The notes under the pieces are model-generated. The model was given only the letters and a program-made list of their open reading frames with translations. It had not been told where the DNA came from and made no database searches. This document shows positions 44,277 to 52,148 of a stretch of 64,000 nucleotides of DNA, one piece after another (position 1 is the first letter of the stretch; every line of letters begins with the position of its first letter). This DNA comes from Acidobacteriota bacterium (GTDB lineage Bacteria > Acidobacteriota > Holophagae > Acanthopleuribacterales > Acanthopleuribacteraceae), in assembly GCA_020637335.1 (NCBI GenBank), contig JACJWC010000003.1, forward strand, positions 62,001 to 126,000, in the 5' to 3' direction. The translations under genes and the position numbers were made by a program.

Positions 44277-47200
44277 GGGCACTCCTCGACAAAAAAGGCA
44301 TGTAACAGCAATGAACGCCATGCTGCAGGCGACATTTTTTCCACAAAAATCCAACCGCTGGCCAAGTCAATGCATGGCCCTTCTAACTGCCAGACCCGTT
44401 TGAGGTTGGCCGGTGTGTGGTCGGCTGAACCGAGACAGACCCATTCCAATCCACCCTTACCGTCCAGGATGAGGTGCCAGCCGCGTTGGATTTGTAAAAG
44501 GCGAACCCCCGGCAACCCATCCACGCTGATCTGCCCAGGCACCGAATAGACCTTGACCCCCAAATCCGTCAAGGCCTCGGTAAAAATGGATTGCATGGCG
44601 CTAGCCAGGTCGGGCCGGCTACTGGTTATCAAAAAGGTGGATTGGGCAGGAAGCGCCCTCAGGCTTTGATCCAACCAAAAAGCCTCCTGTAAACTGCGGG
44701 AAAGCGGGTAATTCAGTTGAAGCAGTTCCAAACCTTGGCGTTCACATTGGGCACGCCAGGGCCAAATCACCCGAAAGAGGTCGCGCTCGGTCCAGACAGA
44801 AGCAAACGGAAATGCGTCTGACCAATCCAGAACAGGACTTTCGCCGGCATGACTGCCACCCTGACGATGCAGGTAGCGCGCTTTGGCAAGGCCCTTTTGG
44901 ATGCGGGTGATTTGTTCTTTCTGCAAAAAGTAGGCGCTATCCGCCAACTGATCGAGTGGGATCAGACCTTCAGGAGCCGTTTCCGCAAGCCGCTCATGAA
45001 GGGCTGGCAGGTAATTCTCCAAAAAAATCAACCAATCGGCTTCGGAACCTCGGTCTTGGGAGGGAACGCGTTGCGGGCTGAGGGAAATAACTTCCCATTC
45101 CGGTTGGCCCGCCTGCAGGCAATACCGCAGGAAGAGCGGCGTATCCGAAGGAATTTCGGCCAGTTTACGACTCAGCGGAGTGACCAGATCCGATTCAACC
45201 GCCCGTTTCAAGGCCCGAGCACCCAATTGCGCATCGAACCCTCGGCGCGCCAAGACAGCGAGGGCTTCAGGTTCAACCTCGTGTAGACAGATCCGCTGCT
45301 TTAAACCGGATCGTTGCCAAAAAGACGCCAGGACCAGGCCGGTGACGTGCTGTAAATCGTCCAGAACGAGAGGTTCACAGATTAAGACGTAATCCAGGCG
45401 GTTGATGAACTCGGGCCGAAAAAACGATTCAAGTGCACGCCGAAACCCTGCGGTGGCCTGGTTTGGGAGCGTTTCAGCCCAACCCATGGTTTGGTTGGCC
45501 TCCCGAACGCCAAGGTTGCTGGTGAGCAGAATGAAACAATGCTGGAAATGGGCCACCCGGCCGAGCGCATCGCTGAGCCGTCCTTCGCCCAACACTTGCA
45601 GCAAAAGGTCAAAAACATGTGGATGGGCTTTTTCAATTTCATCCAGAAGCAACACACAAAATGGGGTTTGGCGAAGGGCCTGGGTTAAAAGACCTTCGGG
45701 CTGCTCGGGCGTACCAACCAGACGCATGGGTGCATAGGGATCGGCATATTCGTTCATGTCAAAACGAACCAGGGGGGTGGTTTCACCGAACAGGACCCGG
45801 CTCAGTGCCTTGGCCGTTTGCGTTTTCCCAACGCCGGTTGGACCTGTCAACAAAAAGGAGCCCATGGGCTTGCCGGAATCTTGAAGCCGCACGCGGGCAA
45901 GGGAAACCTGATCTCTTAAGCGGGCCAGGACCTCATCCTGACCGACAACGAGGGCTTTGAGCTGGTTCAAAAAGGCATCGGGCTCCCAAACCATTTGGGG
46001 GTCCAGAAAGGAAATGTCCAGACCCGTCAATTGCTGAAAGGCCTGCAAAACATCGGTCCGCGAAATGTCTTTCCCCGCACATTTGCGTGCAAGATGATTC
46101 AAAAAACCCACAGCCTGGCCCGGCATAACCTGGTCTAGAACGAACTGCTTGGTTAATCGCAAAACTTCGGGAAGGACAAACAAATCAAAGACACAGTGGC
46201 GCTCCGCTTCCAACTTGCGCATGACCTGCATGAGGATTTGCAAATTCTGGCGATCCTCAGGCGGAAAGATGCGGATGATGTGAAAGCAGTCGGCCAACCC
46301 GCGATCGCGTTCCTGGAGCTTTTGAAAGGCCTCTGGCGTCATTTCGATTACGAGGCGTAACCGGCGTTCCAGAAGATTGGGTTTGAGCAACACGGCCATA
46401 TTCAAACTGCTTTTTGAAGTTTGCCCGGCCTGGAACAGGCCCATAAAGTCATCGAAATAAAGCAGATGTTTCTGTTTTTGTGCTTCGTCGAGAATGGCGT
46501 GCCAACGACCTTCCCATTGGCCCACATAGGACATGCCGCTGATCAAACGCCCTGGACTTAGATGCCAGGTTTGATTTTTATTCTTTTTCGATTTGGAAGC
46601 ATTCTGGTGGGCCCAGACCTTGAGCAGGGTGGTTTTTCCCACGCCACTTTCACCGACCAACACCACTGGATGGTGATTGGCGAACGCCTGGTCCAGACGG
46701 CTAAGATTGGCACCCAACCCCAGGGGCTGATCCTGGACCTTGTTTTCGCCCCAGTTCAAGCATGTCCCGCATTTGGAAAGTTCCTCCTGACCATCAAACT
46801 TCTGACGGTCGCCCGTAAAGAAAAAGAACAGGCCTTGCGGTTTGGGCCGCGGCTGAGTCAAGCCAATCGAAAAGGACAAATCCCCAATCCAACGCCGCAT
46901 CGGTAAGGGATCCTCATTTTCCTCACGCCGAACGATTTCTTTCCATTTTGCCAAACTAATCTGATAGCGATCTTCCGGGTCTGGAATTGGAAACCAAGGT
47001 TCCCAAATGCCGGGTAATAACCCCATCTCCTGGTTGCCCAACTTGAAGCGCACCAGCAGCGCCTTAACCGGATAGGTTTTCTTTTGGTGAATGAGCGATA
47101 AATCCAACTGTTCCTCAGTCAGATGGGGGTTGAATAAGGCATTTTCCAATGGGAAATGATCCTGATCCTTGACCAGACTGGTGATGTGGGCCTGCCACTT

Positions 47201-47341
47201 ACCGCGCAGGGTATTCATGGCTTTTTCCAAATCGACATTGCGGGCCCAAGGCTCATCAAAGAACAAGGGCCGAACCCGATATTCCTTATGGGAATTCTCT
47301 TGGTAGTGCGCCACATAAACCGGAATCAGCAACTCGGTCAT
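44258..47341 (-). CDS. Clp-like double AAA+ protein B with PCRF-like C-terminus
   Basis: 1,027 residues. A novel N-terminal domain (about 1-200, including FPLENALFNPHL) is followed by AAA-1: Walker A GESGVGKT (230-237), pore-loop SYVG, Walker B YFDD. AAA-2 has Walker A GPTGVGKT (500-507), LLLDEIEKAHP (564-574), TSNLG and GARALKR. Between RLVG and TPF the second pore loop of ClpB (GYVG) is missing. After the ClpB-type small domain (ending ~740) comes a ~270-residue extension: helices, then strand-helix-strand with 'GVRLLQIQRGWHLIL' near the end, a weaker version of the release-factor-like domain of the next protein. ATG 47341 overlaps the upstream stop by 4 bases. It probably forms a hetero-oligomer with the other two. 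Confidence 0.85.
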   Translation of the reverse strand: MTELLIPVYVAHYQENSHKEYRVRPLFFDEPWARNVDLEKAMNTLRGKWQAHITSLVKDQDHFPLENALFNPHLTEEQLDLSLIHQKKTYPVKALLVRFKLGNQEMGLLPGIWEPWFPIPDPEDRYQISLAKWKEIVRREENEDPLPMRRWIGDLSFSIGLTQPRPKPQGLFFFFTGDRQKFDGQEELSKCGTCLNWGENKVQDQPLGLGANLSRLDQAFANHHPVVLVGESGVGKTTLLKVWAHQNASKSKKNKNQTWHLSPGRLISGMSYVGQWEGRWHAILDEAQKQKHLLYFDDFMGLFQAGQTSKSSLNMAVLLKPNLLERRLRLVIEMTPEAFQKLQERDRGLADCFHIIRIFPPEDRQNLQILMQVMRKLEAERHCVFDLFVLPEVLRLTKQFVLDQVMPGQAVGFLNHLARKCAGKDISRTDVLQAFQQLTGLDISFLDPQMVWEPDAFLNQLKALVVGQDEVLARLRDQVSLARVRLQDSGKPMGSFLLTGPTGVGKTQTAKALSRVLFGETTPLVRFDMNEYADPYAPMRLVGTPEQPEGLLTQALRQTPFCVLLLDEIEKAHPHVFDLLLQVLGEGRLSDALGRVAHFQHCFILLTSNLGVREANQTMGWAETLPNQATAGFRRALESFFRPEFINRLDYVLICEPLVLDDLQHVTGLVLASFWQRSGLKQRICLHEVEPEALAVLARRGFDAQLGARALKRAVESDLVTPLSRKLAEIPSDTPLFLRYCLQAGQPEWEVISLSPQRVPSQDRGSEADWLIFLENYLPALHERLAETAPEGLIPLDQLADSAYFLQKEQITRIQKGLAKARYLHRQGGSHAGESPVLDWSDAFPFASVWTERDLFRVIWPWRAQCERQGLELLQLNYPLSRSLQEAFWLDQSLRALPAQSTFLITSSRPDLASAMQSIFTEALTDLGVKVYSVPGQISVDGLPGVRLLQIQRGWHLILDGKGGLEWVCLGSADHTPANLKRVWQLEGPCIDLASGWIFVEKMSPAAWRSLLLHAFFVEECPWPLST

Positions 47342-50300
47342 TTCAGCATTCCTTCTAAGCGGCGATCCAGCTGTTGTTCCAGGAATTCAACCAAAACCAT
47401 ATGTTTGGAACCGCGTCCCCACGACCGGGAACTGCCATCCTTCGTGGAAATGAAGCTCCTGGCCTCCATGTGCCATTCTCGGCTGGGTTTTCCAGAAGGA
47501 ATTTTGCCCTTTCGTTCAAAACCTTCCGGTGGAACCATTTTCCCTTGACTGTCCTGGGTGACCAAAAGCAAGGCTTTTTCGCTTCCAGCCGCGCGAATGA
47601 ACAGGTTGACCCCGCTTTCTTCTTGAAGGTATAGACCACAGTAGGAACCCGAAAAATAGAAACTGGCGCCAAAGGTCATCAGAGTGATCGGCAGGTGTTG
47701 AATCGGATCAGGAACGCTTACCCTGCAGATATTTCGGTCCCGTGTGTAAGTTTGCCAAAAGCTGGGATCAGGCTCATGCGGATTAGTTCCAATTTGAAAT
47801 AGAGTCGTTTCAGTCGTCCAGCCAAAATGGCGGGCCACCAGGGCGTAGTCCAAGACGAGCGCTTCAATCAAGGGTGGCGACTCGCTAAAAATGCTCAGGG
47901 TAACGGCGTGTGGATAATCGGATTCAAAAGCGAGACATTGTAAACTCAATTCGCGAAAACGCGCCTTTAAGGGAAGAACCTGCTCGGGTCCCACCATTTC
48001 CAGACCTTCCAGGTAATTCAATTCCCAGGTTGATTCCAAACCTTGGCAATCGGAAAGCAGGGCTTCGGTTTGGGTCAGGATTTTGCCAACAGGCTTTATT
48101 TTGGGGTCATCGATGGTTTTGCCCTTTTTAAGTCGGCGCGTTGCTCGATACCACTCATTGCGCAGGTCCATGTAAGCATTAGATCGTTGAAGAGCGACCA
48201 CCTTGCGCCTTAGCGTTTTGAGGTTGAGCAGCGATCCGGTCCCAATGGGGACATGGGGTGCGGCAAGTTCCCCTTGCCACCTCCAACTCAGGTTGCCGTC
48301 CAAGACCAGCGTTCCGTGTTTTTTGCCTGAAAGATTGAGCAACTGGGCCAATCCCACACCAACCCTTTGAAAAAAGGTTCTGCGCAAGGCGCGTGCGCCA
48401 TATTTGGGCGAATAACCGGAACGGGCAAGCGCCTGCTCCGCCTCGGGTGCCCAGGTGATGTGGCAATCCCGAAGAGCGAGCGGTTCGGAATGAGCCAGTT
48501 GATCCAGGGTTCGTTGGGCCAAGCGCTGAATCTGTTCCGCATCCAAAGGCAGGAAGGGCACAATGGCATCAATCCGATTGAAGATTTCAGGCCGCAGGGT
48601 TTTTTGAACTTCCTGCTGAAAATGGCGTTCGGCATCTATCGCCAGATCAGACGTGATCGGCGCCAAACGCCCGCGTTGAAAGGTTTCTGCCCCTAAATTC
48701 GAGGTCATCAGCAAAAAACAATTGGTGAAATCGGCCAGTTTCCCAGCTCCATCGCTCAAACGCGCATCGCCCAAGATTTGTAACAACAGGTCAAACACGG
48801 CCGGATGGGCCTTTTCAAATTCATCCAAGAGCAAAACGCAAAAGGGTTCTTCTCTGACCTTTTTGATCAATAGGCCTTCCCTGCCCTGACCCCCGACCAA
48901 TCGGAAAACGGCATCGGCATCGCCAAATTCGCTCATATCCAATCGGGTAAGGCGTTCTTCGCTTTTGAACAGGAATCGACTGAGTGCCTTGGCGCATTCG
49001 GTTTTACCAACGCCCGTTGGACCAATTAGCAAAAGCGAACCCAGCGGTTTTCCTTTTCGGGTGAGTTTGGCCTTGGTCAGGAGCAGAACGGAAATGACCT
49101 TCTGAATGGCCGCGTCCTGGGCAAGCACCGATGCCTTAAAAAAGGCTTCTGCCTGATGAGGGTCCAAGGGTTCCGTGTCCACGACAAGGAAGGACGGTAA
49201 TCCCGTCTCCAGTGCAAACTGACCTTGGATCCCGGCATCTGTTTGACACGCTTCCGGTTGGGTTTCAAGCATGCGGATAAAAAACCGCAACGCACGGCCC
49301 GGCATTGCGGAATAAGGTGCAAACCGCCGGTGAAGGTCAAGGACCGTTTGGTAGCGCGCTTCTTCAAGCCTCAGGTGCGGTGCATAACGGTCAACCGCCT
49401 TGTGGAAGATTTCATGAATCACTTCCGGCCGCGGTTCTTCTACATGCAAAATCTCAAATGTAGAGACCAGTTGCGGGTCGTGCCGCTCAATCGCAGCAAT
49501 CTCCTCCGATTGACATTCACAGACCACCAACAGACCACCGCGCAAAATGAAGGGCCGCAAAAAACTGGCAATGCCTTGGTCTTGGCCCTCGTATTGACCC
49601 ACCTGGACCAGTTCTTTTAGGGACCCCAAATGGAGAATGATTTTGTCGCGAGCAGCCTGATGAACCAAAGCGAGACAGCGTTCCTGCCACATACCGAAAC
49701 CGCTCATGCCACTGACGAGCTCTGAACCACTCGTCTGCCAAAAAGGAACGGCTGCAAGCCCGAAAACACCGGCATTTTGCGCAAGGTTTTCAAACAGCGC
49801 AGATTTGCCAACGCCAGATGGGCCGACCAACAATACGGAACGCGGCGGGTTCCCAGCCAAAACATCTGCCAGTTGACGGGTTTTATCCTCCAGTCCGAAA
49901 AAGTGTTTGTGCTGGGCCGTCACCCTGCGCGCACACTCCGCAAGGACATCCACTTTTTCGGGTGCCTCTTCTTCACGTAAGCGTTGCACCGGGCTTTTGG
50001 GGTGCAGTTCCAGGTTCAGAATCGCGATTTCCACTTTTTCAATCTGGGCTAGGCGCAGCAACCACTCAGACACGGTTTCCGGTTTTTGCGCGGCGATAAA
50101 GGCAGGCAATTCGCGCTGGACTGCCTGAAACGCATCCTCTTTTTTGCCCAACTTGACGACCCATTCGAGTGGGGGAACTGCCTGGTACTGGCTGCCGTCC
50201 AATGCCGACCAGGTGCAGGCGGGAATCAACTGTTTAAAGGCAAGATGATGGGCGTTTAATTCAAAGGGGATCCAGGCAATTTCAGGCGCCGAGAGACAGT

Positions 50301-50481
50301 GCTGCAGGAGGCTTTCCGCCTGATCGCTTAAACGCTCAATCAACTCCAGACTCAGGGCTTTGAGATTGGTTTTTGGATTGGCCCCGACCCGCGAAATTCC
50401 CGGAAAACCAAGCGGAAAATCGATCAGTAGGCCGTCGAATCGATAACAACGCATAATCGGCACAGGAATCATTAAAGCCAT
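47338..50481 (-). CDS. Clp-like double AAA+ protein A with release-factor (PCRF)-like C-terminus
   Basis: 1,047 residues, first gene of the triad. Residues 1-200 are the novel N-terminal domain. AAA-1: Walker A GPSGVGKS (220-227), but the Walker B position reads IILHLG (281-286) without acidic residues, and the pore Tyr is lost (SGMSGFG). AAA-2: GPTGVGKT (487-494), LLLDEFEKAHP (550-560), TSNLG (593-597), RPEIFNRID (630-638) and GARALRR (695-701); the GYVG pore loop is deleted. From ~740 on, helices lead into a region following the PCRF domain of RF1/RF2: 'LSIFSESPPLIEALVLDY', 'ARHFGWTTE', then SGSYCGLYLQEESGVNLFIR, comparable to RF2 [20 protein letters not shown]. The peptidyl-hydrolase GGQ motif is absent. 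AAA-1 is thus probably inactive while AAA-2 is active. Confidence 0.85.
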   Translation of the reverse strand: MALMIPVPIMRCYRFDGLLIDFPLGFPGISRVGANPKTNLKALSLELIERLSDQAESLLQHCLSAPEIAWIPFELNAHHLAFKQLIPACTWSALDGSQYQAVPPLEWVVKLGKKEDAFQAVQRELPAFIAAQKPETVSEWLLRLAQIEKVEIAILNLELHPKSPVQRLREEEAPEKVDVLAECARRVTAQHKHFFGLEDKTRQLADVLAGNPPRSVLLVGPSGVGKSALFENLAQNAGVFGLAAVPFWQTSGSELVSGMSGFGMWQERCLALVHQAARDKIILHLGSLKELVQVGQYEGQDQGIASFLRPFILRGGLLVVCECQSEEIAAIERHDPQLVSTFEILHVEEPRPEVIHEIFHKAVDRYAPHLRLEEARYQTVLDLHRRFAPYSAMPGRALRFFIRMLETQPEACQTDAGIQGQFALETGLPSFLVVDTEPLDPHQAEAFFKASVLAQDAAIQKVISVLLLTKAKLTRKGKPLGSLLLIGPTGVGKTECAKALSRFLFKSEERLTRLDMSEFGDADAVFRLVGGQGREGLLIKKVREEPFCVLLLDEFEKAHPAVFDLLLQILGDARLSDGAGKLADFTNCFLLMTSNLGAETFQRGRLAPITSDLAIDAERHFQQEVQKTLRPEIFNRIDAIVPFLPLDAEQIQRLAQRTLDQLAHSEPLALRDCHITWAPEAEQALARSGYSPKYGARALRRTFFQRVGVGLAQLLNLSGKKHGTLVLDGNLSWRWQGELAAPHVPIGTGSLLNLKTLRRKVVALQRSNAYMDLRNEWYRATRRLKKGKTIDDPKIKPVGKILTQTEALLSDCQGLESTWELNYLEGLEMVGPEQVLPLKARFRELSLQCLAFESDYPHAVTLSIFSESPPLIEALVLDYALVARHFGWTTETTLFQIGTNPHEPDPSFWQTYTRDRNICRVSVPDPIQHLPITLMTFGASFYFSGSYCGLYLQEESGVNLFIRAAGSEKALLLVTQDSQGKMVPPEGFERKGKIPSGKPSREWHMEARSFISTKDGSSRSWGRGSKHMVLVEFLEQQLDRRLEGMLK

Positions 50482-50663
50482 GGGTACTTCATTTCAGAGG
50501 GGTTGTAGCAGACCGGGTTGGCGAAAAACCTAATCAATCCGGAAGGCTTGGATACGGGTTCATTCTGCCGTCATCTTACAAAGCAGCGCGGCCAAAGGGA
50601 AATTCCTTTTTTATCACTTTGATTTTGTCCACGTACCATTCGGTTTTATGGGGAATACGGAAA

Positions 50664-50701
50664 TGGCCAATGGTGCTCAGCCTTTAGCGCTAAAGCGGCC
50701 A
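50664..50701. promoter_or_regulatory. Nested palindromes between TfoX-like gene and AAA+ triad
   Basis: A 14-base perfect palindrome CTTTAGCGCTAAAG (50682-50695) lies inside TGGCC (50664-50668) and GGCCA (50697-50701). It sits in the 257-base gene-free gap 50482-50738, about 200 bases upstream of the triad start and just after the TfoX-like stop. It may be an operator for the triad or part of a terminator; no good -35/-10 pair is visible. Confidence 0.3.
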
Positions 50702-50738
50702 GATCCCAAACCGTCAATTTCCCTGAGCGCTTGGGTCG

Positions 50739-51065
50739 CTATTTTGCGGGGAGTTGTTCAACAAAATTGAGACAGCGCTGTATCCAGTTTCTTAAGTCTT
50801 CATCTTGGTCTATGCCTTCTGGATCCACGTAAATCATGCCTTTCATTGCCTTTCCGGTAAACGTCATCTCCCGAGCATAGGGTTCCTTCAAACTTTCAGC
50901 ATATTGATCCGGTCCGACCCGGGCCATCAGGGTATCGCCCACAATGCCACAACACATGTTTCCGTTGAGGAGGAAACACAGTCCGCCAAACATCTTGCGG
51001 GTCCGGAACGGTCGCTCAGCCAAACATTCCTCAATGCGAATGGACAACCCTTCGTCATAGGCCAT
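50739..51065 (-). CDS. TfoX N-terminal domain family protein
   Basis: 108 residues, the usual size of stand-alone TfoX_N proteins. Typical elements are present: RTRKMFGGLCFLLNGNMCCGIVGD, LMARVGPDQYAESL and AMKGMIYVDPEGIDQDEDLRNWIQRCL. AGGAGG lies five bases before ATG 51065. The full-length TfoX/Sxy competence activator has an additional C-terminal domain, absent here, so a competence role cannot be assumed. Confidence 0.9.
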   Translation of the reverse strand: MAYDEGLSIRIEECLAERPFRTRKMFGGLCFLLNGNMCCGIVGDTLMARVGPDQYAESLKEPYAREMTFTGKAMKGMIYVDPEGIDQDEDLRNWIQRCLNFVEQLPAK

Positions 51066-51217
51066 ACCTGCCTCCTGTCTGTTTCATTGTCTAAACGATT
51101 TATACACCAACCACCGCATCTCCAAAAAAAGAACTGCTTTTCCATGTCCGGTAAAATTCCGAAACAACGTTTAGTGGATTGAGGGCTGAGGTTTCAAATG
51201 TTCGGTTGGAGTTCCGC

Positions 51218-51949
51218 ATGATTCTGGGTGCATGGCTTTTGGCAGTAGTTAGTTTGGGTTCCATTTACGTTGTCTTGTTGGGCATGGCTATGTCCACAGT
51301 GCCGCAAAAACCGTCTTTTGCCTTGGCCCTGGGTTTGGCGGTTCTCCCGCTCGTAACCTTAGCGGTCTCTGGGATGGGCCTGGTGCAAGCCACGAGGGAC
51401 TCCTCCCTCTGGCGCATTTTTGCCTTGATCATTCCCGCCATAGCTGGGCTTGCCGGCTTGCTCGTCTTGGCTCAAAGCATGGGCTGGCTCAAGCGATTCG
51501 AGCCAAACCCTTATCTCGCTTTTTACCCAAATGCAAAATCGGATCAGCAATTTGCCGTGCATCTCGCCAGTCCCCACCCCAAAAGCGGTTGGCTGGAAGC
51601 CTTGGACGCAAATGGGAATCCCATTTATTACGCGCCAGACCCGCTGTTGACCGGCCTGGACATCGAATATTCCTGGGTCGATCGGATCGGCCCCGATTGG
51701 GTTGTAGGCATGCACCTGCGCCAAGCCCCGTCAGGTCCCGTTTTCGACCAACCCCAGCAACACATTCTCTTCCTCAACCAGCAATTTTTAATGACAGTAA
51801 CCTGTCAGCCAAGCCGCAGCCAGGACTGGATATTCAGCACTGGCCAATCCAAAAAAACGAGCCAAACCTGGGCACGTGCAATCGCCCACAGTAGCCAACT
51901 TCCCAGTTCAACCGCCAACGGGACTTCTGAGAGCACCGATGCGCCCTGA
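51218..51949 (+). CDS. Membrane protein of unknown function
   Basis: 243 residues from ATG 51218, with GGAG seven bases upstream. Three hydrophobic segments lie in the first ~95 residues (LGAWLLAVVSLGSIYVVLLG, ALALGLAVLPLVTLAVSG, IFALIIPAIAGLAGLLVLA), followed by a soluble ~145-residue domain with the motif IYYAPDPLLTGLDIEYSW and a Ser/Thr-rich tail. No known family is recognised. It is probably a single-gene unit; an inverted repeat follows about 40 bases after the stop. Confidence 0.6.
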   Translation: MILGAWLLAVVSLGSIYVVLLGMAMSTVPQKPSFALALGLAVLPLVTLAVSGMGLVQATRDSSLWRIFALIIPAIAGLAGLLVLAQSMGWLKRFEPNPYLAFYPNAKSDQQFAVHLASPHPKSGWLEALDANGNPIYYAPDPLLTGLDIEYSWVDRIGPDWVVGMHLRQAPSGPVFDQPQQHILFLNQQFLMTVTCQPSRSQDWIFSTGQSKKTSQTWARAIAHSSQLPSSTANGTSESTDAP

Positions 51950-51991
51950 ACCCACCTGCACCATCGCGGACTTTCAGCGAAAATACGCAAA

Positions 51992-52021
51992 AAAGAGCAG
52001 AAAATCTACCGCTTGCTCTTT
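51992..52021 (+). terminator. Weak hairpin terminator after membrane protein gene
   Basis: AAAGAGCA (51992-51999) and TGCTCTTT (52014-52021) form a perfect 8-bp stem with a 14-base loop. The stem is only moderately GC-rich and its terminal TTT is the only T-run, so termination would be inefficient. The gap 51950-52148 has no gene. Confidence 0.35.
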
Positions 52022-52148
52022 CCGAAGAAAACGGACAAGGTTCTACTCATTTCCAGGAAAAGCTTGCGAGGTGAGTGGCAAGAGTTTATGATTTTTAGAA
52101 CACGGCACAATTTTGATGAATCGGGTCTTCCTATTTTCTGGAGGACTT

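Noticed and set aside
42054..50481. Triad considered as type VI secretion ClpV or canonical ClpA/ClpB
   Set aside because: No Clp_N repeats, no ClpP-binding loop identified, pore loop 2 deleted, and no secretion genes nearby.
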